From Prochlorococcus sp. AG-670-N10 (lineage in GTDB: Bacteria; Cyanobacteriota; Cyanobacteriia; PCC-6307; Cyanobiaceae): a DNA stretch of 58,706 nucleotides. The stretch covers positions 1 to 58,706 of the forward strand of contig QCSX01000008.1 of the NCBI GenBank assembly GCA_003209065.1. The letters run 5' to 3'. This document shows, piece by piece, positions 8,124 through 16,842 of this stretch. The notes beneath the pieces were generated by a model. That model was not told the origin of the DNA. It did not search any database and was given only the letters and a program-made list of their open reading frames with translations. Position numbers and translations under genes: made by a program. Within the stretch, counting starts at the first letter, position 1, and the number at the start of each line of letters is the position of its first letter.

Positions 8124-9228
8124 ATTATATGATTCTGCAATTATTGGAGGTGGAATATTTGGCTGTCTTTGTGCCATTGAATTATCTAAATTAGGTAGAA
8201 AAGTAATACTAATTGAGCAAATGAATAATGTTATGAAGGGAGCTTCTTCAAATAATACTAATAGACTTCATTTGGGATACCATTATCCTAGAGATTTAAA
8301 TACAGCATTACAATGCAAAAAAGGATTTGAAGTTTTTTTAAATGAATACTCAAACTGCATATTAAATAACATTAATAACTTTTACTGTATCAGTAGTGAA
8401 GGATCAAAAGTAAGCAGTTCCAATTATGAGGAATTCTGTAAATCTGCTGGATTACCATTTCACAAAATTAAAAGTTACCAATTGCCAGAAAAAATTAGAA
8501 ATATTGAGTGTGTAATTAATACAAAAGAGGTTATATATGATTGCGAAGAAATTAAAAAGAATATTAATAAAAAACTAATTAAATACAATATTAATGTCCT
8601 TTTAAATTCTCGAGTCTCAAACATAAAAGAATTGATTGATAAATTTAAAATTAAAATTAATAATAAAAATATTTACTCAAAATCAATTATTAATAGCACA
8701 TATTCAAATTATAATATTTTTCATGATGATCTAGGAATAGAAAAGAAAATATATCAGTATGAATTAACTATAGTTCCCATTATTAAATGGAGAAGAGGGC
8801 AATCACCACTAGGAATAACAGTAATGGATGGTAATTTTTTCTCTGTATTACCTTATGGTAAAAGCGGAAATTTTACGCTTTACCATGTGGAATTATCAGT
8901 TTATAAGCGAATAATTGCAGATAAACCTCCAGAAAAATGGCAAAGAACTTTAGACATTATCACAAAAAAAGATGCAAAATTAATATATCAACAAATGATT
9001 GAAAACATTTCAAATTGGTTACCGAGTATAAGAGAATCTGAGTTCATTGGATATCTTACTTCTATACGAATGGTTTTATCTAAAGTAGAGGAAACAGATG
9101 CTAGACCATCTTTAATCGAAAAAATGCCAACCAAAAACTGTTTTTATAATTTATTTTCAGGAAAGATTGATCATGCGATAGGTGTATCTGAAGAAATAGC
9201 TGAAAGGGTGAATAAATACTTAAAGTAA
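8116..9228 (+). CDS. FAD-dependent oxidoreductase, D-amino acid oxidase (DAO) superfamily
   Basis: About 370 residues. The N-terminus has the dinucleotide-binding motif GGGIFG and a typical DAO-fold beta-alpha-beta ending in LIEQ, followed by a SSNNTNRLHLGYHYPRD segment where family members contact the flavin. The C-terminus (NCFYNLFSGKIDHA) resembles the final FAD contact of the fold. The ATG at 8116 overlaps the stop of the preceding SDR gene; an ATG four codons upstream (8104) is less likely. DAO members oxidise C-N bonds of amino acids or hydroxyacids; here a substrate bound to glycan synthesis is only inferred from the island setting. Confidence 0.8.
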   Translation: MSKLYDSAIIGGGIFGCLCAIELSKLGRKVILIEQMNNVMKGASSNNTNRLHLGYHYPRDLNTALQCKKGFEVFLNEYSNCILNNINNFYCISSEGSKVSSSNYEEFCKSAGLPFHKIKSYQLPEKIRNIECVINTKEVIYDCEEIKKNINKKLIKYNINVLLNSRVSNIKELIDKFKIKINNKNIYSKSIINSTYSNYNIFHDDLGIEKKIYQYELTIVPIIKWRRGQSPLGITVMDGNFFSVLPYGKSGNFTLYHVELSVYKRIIADKPPEKWQRTLDIITKKDAKLIYQQMIENISNWLPSIRESEFIGYLTSIRMVLSKVEETDARPSLIEKMPTKNCFYNLFSGKIDHAIGVSEEIAERVNKYLK

Positions 9229-9484
9229 TATATTTTGTTCTTTATAAATCATTAATTGAGATTTAAATAATTTAACTCTACAGAACTAACAAAATTATTA
9301 AATGAGTTGGAGTCAGTTTTGATAAACATAATTTCAGAGTAGAGTAGATTTAGCAGAAGTTTACCAGCAAGGTTATCATCTAACTCTAAGTATATTATTG
9401 TCCTTAATTATCTAGGTTTTGTTCCTTTATAAAAGTTTCTTTGTTATTAATGTAATAAGGAAATTTAAATTTTCTAGTAAAATT

Positions 9485-10381
9485 ATGAAAGGTAAGATAG
9501 GTATTTTCTTATTAGGATTAAATTCATCAATACTTTTATTTCTAATTATTTTTATTTTATTAGGTAAAGATAAAATAAGTAAATATTACTATTTTTTAGA
9601 TAATAATCTAAGACAAGCATTATATAATCAAAATAATTTTAAAGAATCTGATTTCAAAAGTTGTTTACCCCAAATAATATCACAAGTACCAAATAAATCA
9701 TCCATTGTTATTGGTCACGCTTATGGTAGAGGTCAATCTAAACTTATTAGAAAAAATTTGAACCCAAAAGTTGATAGATTTTTACAAACTAATAAAAAAA
9801 ATATAGAAACTTTATTTTTAACTGGGGATGTTTTTAATGTCCCATCTTTATCAAAATGGGAAAATTTATATAATAAATATAATAAGTATTTTGATATATA
9901 TCTAGCTCCAGGTAATCATGATGTGGATTTACCCTATGGAGACTTATTTAAACTCTATTTAGAAACAAAACAGCCTATAAATTTCCCATTTGTTCTTAAA
10001 AAAGCTGGTTTTAATATAGTTGTTGATGATAGTAATACTTCAAAGACACTACTTGATTATGAAGATAAAATTGAAAAATTTAATAAATTAAATGGAGATA
10101 TAATTTTTCTACGCCACCATGTTTTGATTGATAAATTATCTTATTATGGTGGTGCTAATAATTCATTTTTTAAAGAAGAAATATTTGAAAACTTCTTAAA
10201 AAATGATTCAAATATTTACTTTATTTATGGGAACGGAGGAATGTATATAAATAAACCAAGGATTGCTTGTTATCTTCATAAAAACTTTACTCATTTTTTA
10301 AATGGCATTGGTGATTTTAATAATGATATTATTTTAATATTGTATAGAAATAAAATATATAGATATAATCTAAAAAACTGA
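9485..10381 (+). CDS. Membrane-anchored metallophosphoesterase-like protein
   Basis: About 298 residues from the ATG at 9485; a TTG at 9419 would add 22 residues ahead of the membrane segment. Residues 4-27 form a signal anchor, so the rest is probably outside the cytoplasmic membrane. Calcineurin-like metallophosphoesterase motifs follow in order: VIGHAYGRG, TGDVF, APGNHDVD, LRHHV and a final YGNGG. The first motif lacks the usual Asp-x-His, so metal binding at that site may be altered. It lies in the island, downstream of the SDR/FAD pair, with 256 bases between. A phosphatase acting on envelope glycan or lipid phosphate is possible but unproven. Confidence 0.65.
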   Translation: MKGKIGIFLLGLNSSILLFLIIFILLGKDKISKYYYFLDNNLRQALYNQNNFKESDFKSCLPQIISQVPNKSSIVIGHAYGRGQSKLIRKNLNPKVDRFLQTNKKNIETLFLTGDVFNVPSLSKWENLYNKYNKYFDIYLAPGNHDVDLPYGDLFKLYLETKQPINFPFVLKKAGFNIVVDDSNTSKTLLDYEDKIEKFNKLNGDIIFLRHHVLIDKLSYYGGANNSFFKEEIFENFLKNDSNIYFIYGNGGMYINKPRIACYLHKNFTHFLNGIGDFNNDIILILYRNKIYRYNLKN

Positions 10382-10949
10382 ATCTGCCTATTTTATTAAT
10401 TAATATTTTTATTCAATTTTGATATTTCTATTAACCTTTGATCTTTAAAACCTCATCTTATTATTAAATTATGTACTTTGATGAATTATGCCTAATTAAT
10501 AGAAGATTCTTCTTAATCTCTATTCCAAACAATTCCTAATGAGTCGATTTTTAATAATTAAACTTGAAATTCCTTTGCAGGATTTTTTAATACATAGCTA
10601 GATCTAATATCCTCTTGATTATTTAAAAACCAAATAGGTGGATATGTCTCAAATACTACTCCAGAAAAAACAAGGGATTTTAATCTCATTGAAACTTAAG
10701 AGACTAAAAGGCGTATCTTTCGCTCATCTTGCATTGGCTCTTAACCAATCTTTTATTTTTGAAATAAACTTAGTTATTTTTGTTGGATACAAATGATTTA
10801 TTTCTTTAATTACATTTGCTGCCTCCATAAATTGCTAAGCCTAAACCCTGAGCAAACTAATGCCAAATCCCAAGGAATTAATCTATATTTGTATGTTTTA
10901 ATGAGATTAAATAAAATTCACAAATCAATTTAATCATTTCCTTGAAAAA
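10382..10949. other. Long gene-free stretch with traces of decayed coding sequence
   Basis: These 568 bases carry no intact gene above about 45 codons. Reading the minus strand gives several short protein-like pieces in different frames, consistent with a gene broken by frameshifts and stops; see the separate entry. Gene-poor, decayed DNA next to accessory genes fits the edge of a genomic island. I see no tRNA, tandem repeat or clear terminator in it. Confidence 0.5.
10558..10890 (-). pseudogene. Probable remnant of an unrecognised protein-coding gene
   Basis: On the minus strand three protein-like pieces follow one another in shifting frames. First comes YKYRLIPWDLALVCSGFRL (10890 downward), then EAANVIKEINHLYPTKITKF (about 10830-10770) and then a 43-codon frame from an ATG at 10689 to a stop at 10558 containing VFETYPPIWFLNNQEDIRSS. 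Their composition is more protein-like than random AT-rich DNA. I cannot name the family. An alternative is that only the 43-codon frame is a real small gene. Confidence 0.3.
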
Positions 10950-12059
10950 ATGAGATCTATTAAATTTACAATTTACATTATATTTGTACCCATTTTTTTC
11001 ATATACGGGGTTTGGGTTGGGAAGTACCAATGGTTCCCTTATGAGCAATTATTATCAATTAAGAAAACCCTTAGAAAGGATAAGAAATTAAATAATGATA
11101 GTCTTTTAGCCGAGTTAGCAAAAACTAATAATATTGAGCTTAATGATAGCTTGAATGGAAAAAGGTCAATATCCTCATCATTAAAATCTGATTCTATAAA
11201 AATTATTTCTTTAGGAGATAATGAATTTAAAAATATGAAAGGTCTTCTGAATTCAATTAATTTGCACAACTCTTCTTTAATTGTTCATGTCGGAGACATA
11301 ATAGATGCTCCTTCACCCTGCACAGATTCTAAAATTGATAATCAACGTGAATTCATGAATAGTTTAAACGCTCCTGTCTTGTACACTCCGGGAGATAATG
11401 AATGGAAAGATTGTATTGATCAAAGCAAAGGCGATACTCATAATTTAGAACGCTTAGACTATATCAGAAAGACTTTTTTCTCTAAAAATCAAAGTTTAGG
11501 TATAAATCCATCTATTGTTGAAAATCAAAGAATGAGAGGTTACCCTGAAAATGCTCGCCTAAAGAAAAAAAATATAGCTTTTATTACTGCTCATGTAATT
11601 GGGGAACAAAATAACTTTGATCCATATAGCAAAGAAAATACTTCTGAATTCCTCCAACGCGACAAAGCAAATATTGACTGGATTACAAAAAGTTTTGAAA
11701 GATATAAAGACGCAAGTGCCTATGTAGTGATTATTCATGCAAATATTTTTAGAAAAAAAAATATCCCTCTATTTTTTGTTGAAAAATTCGGTTCTTCTTA
11801 TGCAAAGGAAAAAGAAATAGAAATTAATCCCTATCAGAGAGTTGCAAATTCTCTTTTAAAATTGAGTAACAAATACAAAAAACCAGTTTTAGTTCTAAGT
11901 GGCAATGAACATAAATTCATAGCTTTTAAACCAATGAGAAATCAATACCCTTTCTTACATGTTATTCAGAACTTTGGTAATCCTGATATTACGGCCATTG
12001 AAATAGAAATTAATCCCTTAAAAGAAATACCATTTAACGTAACTAAATTAATTGACTGA
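10950..12059 (+). CDS. Secreted or membrane-anchored metallophosphoesterase-like protein with a GDNE motif
   Basis: A 369-residue protein with an N-terminal membrane segment (about residues 6-24) and an extracytoplasmic domain. Motifs resembling the calcineurin-like phosphoesterase fold are LGDNEF, HVGDIIDAP, TPGDNEW in place of the usual GNHD, VIIHAN and SGNEHKF. The changed GDNEW box keeps an Asn but replaces the following His-Asp, so the metal set may differ. It shares a type with the protein at 9485 but not obvious close similarity. Phosphatase or nuclease activity is unproven. The ATG at 10950 follows TTTCCTTGAAAAA with no strong ribosome site. Confidence 0.65.
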   Translation: MRSIKFTIYIIFVPIFFIYGVWVGKYQWFPYEQLLSIKKTLRKDKKLNNDSLLAELAKTNNIELNDSLNGKRSISSSLKSDSIKIISLGDNEFKNMKGLLNSINLHNSSLIVHVGDIIDAPSPCTDSKIDNQREFMNSLNAPVLYTPGDNEWKDCIDQSKGDTHNLERLDYIRKTFFSKNQSLGINPSIVENQRMRGYPENARLKKKNIAFITAHVIGEQNNFDPYSKENTSEFLQRDKANIDWITKSFERYKDASAYVVIIHANIFRKKNIPLFFVEKFGSSYAKEKEIEINPYQRVANSLLKLSNKYKKPVLVLSGNEHKFIAFKPMRNQYPFLHVIQNFGNPDITAIEIEINPLKEIPFNVTKLID

Positions 12060-12083
12060 TCAATTAAATCCTGAACAAAAAAT

Positions 12084-12323
12084 TTATTCAAAAAATTTTA
12101 TTAATTTATCTATTATAAATTCTTTAACATTATCAATTCCTATCCATAGAGGAAGTCTTACAAGTTTATCAGCGACTTTGCTAGTAAAAGTGAAATTAGA
12201 TTTAAGACCTTCATCATCAACAAATTTATTTAGATAAATTGGAGAGTTATGAAGAGGCTGATAATGGAAAACACAATTAATACCTTTTTCTTTCATGAAT
12301 GACACATGAAATGCGTAAGCCAT
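12084..12323 (-). pseudogene. C-terminal stub of a DegT/DnrJ/EryC1 sugar aminotransferase (WecE/RffA type)
   Basis: Only about 79 residues remain. The piece GINCVFHYQPLHNSP followed by ADKLVRLPLW matches the last part of dTDP-4-amino-4,6-dideoxygalactose transaminase (WecE/RffA), a family of about 375 residues with its PLP lysine far upstream. So the catalytic part is missing. The stub starts some 40 bases from the tRNA-Asn terminator and the upstream codons read into that terminator. It probably remains after recombination or integration at the tRNA end removed the rest of the gene. It should be inactive. Confidence 0.75.
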
Positions 12324-12360
12324 ACAGGGTTTTGCTTTGACCCATAAAATGACAAATAAA

Positions 12361-12380
12361 AAGACCTTTTTACAGGTCTT
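12361..12380 (-). terminator. Rho-independent terminator after tRNA-Asn
   Basis: AAGACCT (12361-12367) pairs with AGGTCTT (12374-12380) around a six-base loop. On the minus strand the stem is followed by TTTTTATTTG, giving the classical hairpin plus U-tract, 26 bases beyond the tRNA 3' end. Confidence 0.75.
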
Positions 12381-12405
12381 GCAGTTAGTTGAATCATAAA
12401 ATGAA

Positions 12406-12477
<72 letters not shown>

Positions 12478-12526
12478 ACATATAAAAATCTAACCCTTAA
12501 ATGTCCTTTATGACAAGAGGAAAACA

Positions 12527-13210
12527 TTAATTATCTTTAAAGTTTAATGGTTTTTGCCAATCTGATAAATTTCCATTCTTCATATCTGCAACTGCATCTG
12601 AGTAAGACAATTCCTCTAAACGATGCGTAATCCATAAAGCAGTAAATGGATTTTCTTTATTTTTTGTCAGATCTTTAATTATTTTTAAAACTTTAAGTTG
12701 ACTAGATTTATCTAAAAGCGCTGTGGGCTCATCCAAAAGAACAAAATTTTTATCGCTAATCAAGGAACAGGCAATAGTCAATCTTTGCTTTTGACCCCCA
12801 CTTAAAGTATGAATTGGCCTTTTATCAAATCCAGCCAATCCAACTTTATTTAGTGCTAGACCAATTTTGTTGGCAATATCTTTTCTACTTAATTTTTTAT
12901 TAATATTTAGAAGAAGCTCGCTCCTACAGTTTGGCATTAAAATTTGATGATCAGGATTTTGAAAAACCATCCCAATATTGGCTGAATTATTTATAACTCC
13001 ATTAGTTGGTTTTAGAAGTCTATTAATTAACTTAAGTAAGGTGCTCTTCCCGCTTCCATTTTTACCTACAATCATCCATAAACCCGTTTTATTAATCGAA
13101 AAACTACAATTATTTATTACTGGCTCTTTTCCCCCTGGCCATGAGAAACTCACATTCTTAAAAGTTACATTGGGTACTTCATTTTGTAAATTATTCTCGA
13201 TCTCGATCAT
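12527..13210 (-). CDS. ECF/CbiO-type ABC transporter ATP-binding protein
   Basis: A 227-residue ABC ATPase with Walker A GKNGSGKST near residues 49-57, Q-loop VFQNPDHQ typical of EcfA/CbiO, signature LSGGQKQR, Walker B VLLDEPTALLD and switch His in ITHRLEE. The NPDHQ version of the Q-loop indicates the energy-coupling-factor family that drives vitamin or metal uptake. The membrane EcfT and S components are not nearby, so the substrate is unknown. It starts one base after the stop of the UPF0367 gene, so the two are co-transcribed. Confidence 0.85.
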   Translation of the reverse strand: MIEIENNLQNEVPNVTFKNVSFSWPGGKEPVINNCSFSINKTGLWMIVGKNGSGKSTLLKLINRLLKPTNGVINNSANIGMVFQNPDHQILMPNCRSELLLNINKKLSRKDIANKIGLALNKVGLAGFDKRPIHTLSGGQKQRLTIACSLISDKNFVLLDEPTALLDKSSQLKVLKIIKDLTKNKENPFTALWITHRLEELSYSDAVADMKNGNLSDWQKPLNFKDN

Positions 13211-13211
13211 T

Positions 13212-13481
13212 TTAGATATCTAAAGAAAATCCAGGCCTTTTTGAGCCACCAGCTACTGCAGACTTTTCATATATTTGAACAGAAATAACCTCCTTAGCAA
13301 GAACAGTGATCAATTTATCCTGAACTTTTTCGCAACTTAATTCAATTAAATTTAAATTTTGGTTGTTTCCCTGCATGAAATCTTTAATTTCATCATAGAT
13401 TCTTTTAACATCCTCGTAATTTTTCTTCTGAATTGAAAGAGGGAAAGGAGAATATCTGAGACTTATTTCAAGAGAATACAT
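13212..13481 (-). CDS. UPF0367 family protein
   Basis: An 89-residue soluble protein. The start MYSLEISLRYSPFPLSIQ, the central LIELSCEKVQDK and the ending AVAGGSKRPGF are recognisable as the cyanobacterial UPF0367 family, which is of this length. Its function is not known. It is directly upstream of the ECF-type ATPase gene with a one-base gap. Confidence 0.8.
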   Translation of the reverse strand: MYSLEISLRYSPFPLSIQKKNYEDVKRIYDEIKDFMQGNNQNLNLIELSCEKVQDKLITVLAKEVISVQIYEKSAVAGGSKRPGFSLDI

Positions 13482-13637
13482 AAAAAAATTGATAATTTTA
13501 TATTATAAACAAACTATAGAACAATCTTTTCTAAGAAGTTGTTTTGAAATTAAGTTCAATTAAAAATTTTTTATAAAAGATATATAAATGCATTTAATAT
13601 AAGAATGAACAAATTAAAATTTGTAAAAAATTTTTCC

Positions 13638-14606
13638 ATGGAAATAGCAGCTGATATTACTTCTTTAGTTGGCAACACCCCATTAGTAAAATTAGATCGT
13701 ATAAAAAAATACTGTAAGTGTTATCCAGAAATAATAGCGAAACTTGAAAGTTTTAATCCATCAGCATCTGTCAAAGATCGTATCGCTTATTCGATGTTAA
13801 ATTCAGCCGAAAAAAATGGTTTAATTTTGCCGGGGGAAACAACCTTAATTGAGGCAACAAGTGGAAATACTGGAATAGCTTTAGCAATGGTTGCAGCAGC
13901 TAAAGGCTATAGATTGATATTAACCATGCCAGATACTATGAGTATTGAGAGAAGGGCAATGCTTAGAGCGTATGGTGCAGAATTACAACTAACGCCTGGC
14001 AAAGAAGGAATGAAAGGCGCATTAGATTTGGCGTGTGAATTATCTTCAAGTATTCCAAATAGCTTTCAGTTTAATCAGTTTGAAAATCTCGCAAATCCAG
14101 AAATTCATGAAAGAACCACAGCTAAAGAAATTTGGGATCAATCTAATCAAAATATTGATGGATTAGTTACTGGAGTAGGTACTGGAGGAACCATAACTGG
14201 ATGTTCTCGATTTCTAAAAAAAGTTAATCCAAATTGCAAAATATATGCAGTCGAACCCGCAAAAAGCGCTGTAATTTCAGGAGAAAAAGCTGGTTCTCAT
14301 TCTATCCAGGGGATTGGTGCAGGCTTTGTTCCTAAGGTACTGGATACTAAATTAATAGATGAAATTATCAAAATAGATGATGACGAAGCATTTTATTATG
14401 GGAGGTTATTAGCTCGATTAGAGGGTCTTTTATCAGGAATTAGTAGCGGAGCTGCTTTGGCAGCAACAATCAAAATAGGTCAAAGGGAAGAGCTTATTAA
14501 TCAAAGATTAATAGTGATTCTTCCGAGTTTTGGTGAAAGATACTTATCTACAGCAATGTTTGAATCAAACACTGTAATTAAAGCTAGAAAAGACGGTTAT
14601 CTATAA
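13638..14606 (+). CDS. cysK: Cysteine synthase A (O-acetylserine sulfhydrylase)
   Basis: About 322 residues of a fold-type II PLP enzyme. Lys46 in NPSASVKDR forms the Schiff base, SGNTG at 75-79 binds the substrate carboxylate, and GTGGTITG in the middle binds the PLP phosphate. It makes cysteine from O-acetylserine and sulfide. I prefer the ATG at 13638 because homologs begin right at the equivalent of EIAADITSLVGNTPL; an in-frame ATG at 13605 would add 11 residues. A J-domain gene follows 16 bases downstream. CysH, which supplies reduced sulfur, is in the same window at 48.7 kb. Confidence 0.92.
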   Translation: MEIAADITSLVGNTPLVKLDRIKKYCKCYPEIIAKLESFNPSASVKDRIAYSMLNSAEKNGLILPGETTLIEATSGNTGIALAMVAAAKGYRLILTMPDTMSIERRAMLRAYGAELQLTPGKEGMKGALDLACELSSSIPNSFQFNQFENLANPEIHERTTAKEIWDQSNQNIDGLVTGVGTGGTITGCSRFLKKVNPNCKIYAVEPAKSAVISGEKAGSHSIQGIGAGFVPKVLDTKLIDEIIKIDDDEAFYYGRLLARLEGLLSGISSGAALAATIKIGQREELINQRLIVILPSFGERYLSTAMFESNTVIKARKDGYL

Positions 14607-14622
14607 GAATAGGTATTGAGAT

Positions 14623-15300
14623 ATGATCAAAAATCTTTATAAAGAATTAGAGGTAAAAGAAAATGCAACTCAAGGTGAAATTAAATCTTCTTACCGTCGC
14701 TTAGTTAAACAACATCACCCCGATGCAGGAGGTGAAAAAGATAGGTTTCTTGCAATACAAGATGCATGGGAGACTCTTAATGATCCTTTTAAAAAAGAAC
14801 AATACGATAAAACCCTATTTTCATTTCAACAATCATCTAATTTCATAAATGAAAATTGGGAAGAGAAAGTTAATGTAACAAAATATAGTTCTACAATAAA
14901 AGATAATGATGTTAAAAATTGGATTAAAAATATTTATAATCCTACCAATAGATTTATTAGCCAAATAATCAAACCTTTGAGTCAAGAAATAAAAGAACTA
15001 TCTGCTGATCCATATGATGAAGAATTGATGGATAACTTTTGCAGTTACATTAATCTATCCCAAAAAAAAATTGAAAAAGTTGATAAACTTTACAAGTCCA
15101 TGTCTGTTCCGAATTCAATATCCTCTTTAGGTTTAGATCTTTATCATTGTTTTTCTCAAGTTAAAGATGCTTTATCAGAACTAGATAAGTATACACAAGG
15201 ATATGTAGATGATTATTTATTTGATGGCAAAGAAATGATGAAAGAGGCAAAAAGAATTCAATCAAAAATGGCTTATGATAAAAAATCTATAATTTCCTGA
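14623..15300 (+). CDS. J-domain (DnaJ-like) protein
   Basis: 225 residues. Residues 3-62 form a J domain with the HPD tripeptide in KQHHPDAGG and the helix IV ending QYDKTL. The remaining 160 residues lack the Gly/Phe region and zinc fingers of DnaJ and contain a putative helical bundle, so it is a type III co-chaperone that would recruit a DnaK to a specific task. It starts 16 bases after cysK and ends convergent with ndhO. The client is unknown. Confidence 0.88.
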   Translation: MIKNLYKELEVKENATQGEIKSSYRRLVKQHHPDAGGEKDRFLAIQDAWETLNDPFKKEQYDKTLFSFQQSSNFINENWEEKVNVTKYSSTIKDNDVKNWIKNIYNPTNRFISQIIKPLSQEIKELSADPYDEELMDNFCSYINLSQKKIEKVDKLYKSMSVPNSISSLGLDLYHCFSQVKDALSELDKYTQGYVDDYLFDGKEMMKEAKRIQSKMAYDKKSIIS

Positions 15301-15304
15301 ATAA

Positions 15305-15547
15305 CTATTCCGCAACTATATATTCTTTCAGTTGGTCTAATTTAAACCAAACATCTGGGACAGGTCGACGCCATCTTACTTGAGCATATTCTTCTTTAAT
15401 ACTTAGAATTTCTCCTGGGCCTTCAAATACATAACTAGGTAAATCTTTATCACTAGCTAATGCTTCGACACTTTTATCATAAATACTTTTATCTACACAG
15501 ATTAGGCTTCCTTTCTTTAGCGGTTTCTTGGGTATCGACTCAGTCAT
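15305..15547 (-). CDS. ndhO: NAD(P)H-quinone oxidoreductase subunit O
   Basis: About 80 residues starting MTESIPKKPLKKGSLICV; the motifs ASDKDLPSYVFEGPGEIL, YAQVRWRRPVPDVWFKLDQLKEY match NdhO, a small cytoplasm-facing subunit of the cyanobacterial NDH-1 complex involved in regulating cyclic electron flow. The start at 15547 is chosen because homologs begin a few residues before KKGSL; an upstream extension to 15592 has no family similarity. It is convergent with the J-domain gene, with 4 bases between stops. Confidence 0.9.
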   Translation of the reverse strand: MTESIPKKPLKKGSLICVDKSIYDKSVEALASDKDLPSYVFEGPGEILSIKEEYAQVRWRRPVPDVWFKLDQLKEYIVAE

Positions 15548-15689
15548 GATGAGACTCATTAATTTATTTAGATTTATTGGTTTATTATACAAAAACTTAT
15601 TTGATTAATTTTTTTTAAATTGATTACATCATAATAATTACAATCGATCCAAAAATTTTATAGTCTTAATTGATTAACAATTTAATTAT

Positions 15690-16622
15690 ATGCGTCTTTT
15701 ACTTCTTGGTTGTACAGGTTTTGTGGGGAAAGAATTAGTCCCAGCTTTACTCAAAGAGGGCCACGAACTTTGCATTATCAGTAGAAAAAATATTAATAAT
15801 TTGAAGATAACTCTTCCTTTAGATAAATTTAAATTTCTTAAAATTGATCTTTCAAAAAAACAAAATTGGAGCAATGAAAATCTATTAATTAATTTAAAAG
15901 ATTCTGATGGGATAATTAATTTAATAGGTGAACCAATAGCAGATAAAAAATGGACTGAAATTCAAAAAGAAGAGATTGAAAAAAGCAGGATTAATTCAAC
16001 TAAGTATTTAATGGAAACCCTGAAAAAATCCAGAATCAATCCAAAAGTTATAGTAAATGGTTCGGCAATAGGTTTCTATGGAACAAGTTTAACTCAAGAA
16101 TTCAATGAAAATAGTCAGAGTGGTAACGATTTTTTAGCTAACCTTTGCAACAAATGGGAAGAAGTTGCAAACGGAAAACCATTTTTCTCAAGATTAGTAA
16201 TTTTCAGAATTGGAATAGTCTTAGAAGCAGAAGGTGGAGCACTAGGAAAAATGCTTCCAGTATTTAAAATTGGACTGGGAGGTCCAATCGGAGATGGTAA
16301 GCAATGGATGAGTTGGATTCATAGAAGTGACTTATGTGGATTAATAATTAAAGCATTAGTAGATAAACAATTTTCTGGGGTATATAATGCTGTTGCACCG
16401 GAGCCAGTATTAATGAAGGATTTCTCTAAAACATTAGGGAGATGCCTCAATAGACCAGATTTACTCCCAGTGCCGGGAACAATACTGAAATTATTATTGG
16501 GTGATGGGGCAAAATTAGTATTAGAGGGGCAAAAAGTAATCAGTATTAAATTACAAGAAAAAATATATAAATTTAAATTTCCTCTTCTTGAGAAAGCCAT
16601 TTACGCTTCCACCAAGAATTAA
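15690..16622 (+). CDS. TIGR01777 family epimerase/SDR (YfcH-like)
   Basis: 310 residues of an extended SDR. GCTGFVG at residues 8-14 binds the dinucleotide, NGSAIGFYG holds the expected active-site region with Tyr, and a C-terminal DUF1731-like part carries LPVPGTILKLLLGDGAKLVLEGQK. The family resembles NAD-dependent nucleotide-sugar epimerases, and cyanobacterial members are sometimes called SulA-like cell division factors; the true substrate is unknown. The final 50 bases overlap the tail of the convergent small membrane protein gene. Confidence 0.88.
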   Translation: MRLLLLGCTGFVGKELVPALLKEGHELCIISRKNINNLKITLPLDKFKFLKIDLSKKQNWSNENLLINLKDSDGIINLIGEPIADKKWTEIQKEEIEKSRINSTKYLMETLKKSRINPKVIVNGSAIGFYGTSLTQEFNENSQSGNDFLANLCNKWEEVANGKPFFSRLVIFRIGIVLEAEGGALGKMLPVFKIGLGGPIGDGKQWMSWIHRSDLCGLIIKALVDKQFSGVYNAVAPEPVLMKDFSKTLGRCLNRPDLLPVPGTILKLLLGDGAKLVLEGQKVISIKLQEKIYKFKFPLLEKAIYASTKN

Positions 16623-16842
16623 TTCCATTAACTAAAGCACTAATCATTAAGATAGTGATTAGAGGTGTGATAAGTGGATTCCAAAGATTCTGAAAGATAT
16701 TAAGGAAAATAAATACTCCATTAATTTGCATAATTACTGCAAAAATAAAAAATATTGCAAAAAAAATAACAAAAAATAAATTTATCAATAAAAAATTATC
16801 AATAATCACTTTCAACTTAGTTTCAGATTTCTGCTTAGTCAT
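16573..16842 (-). CDS. Small conserved membrane protein, function unknown
   Basis: 89 residues with two strongly hydrophobic segments (about 18-40 and 52-72), a basic N-terminus and a WWKRKWLSQEEE tail. I do not recognise the family. Its start overlaps the stop of the upstream LpxB-like gene by four bases, so it is translated from the same transcript, and its 3' end overlaps the convergent epimerase gene by 50 bases. The overlap and operon position support a real gene. Confidence 0.65.
   Translation of the reverse strand: MTKQKSETKLKVIIDNFLLINLFFVIFFAIFFIFAVIMQINGVFIFLNIFQNLWNPLITPLITILMISALVNGINSWWKRKWLSQEEEI

Noticed and set aside
12052..12237. Plus-strand frame of 61 codons after the metallophosphoesterase gene
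   Set aside because: It is antisense to the aminotransferase stub, which has clear homology; no motif on the plus strand.
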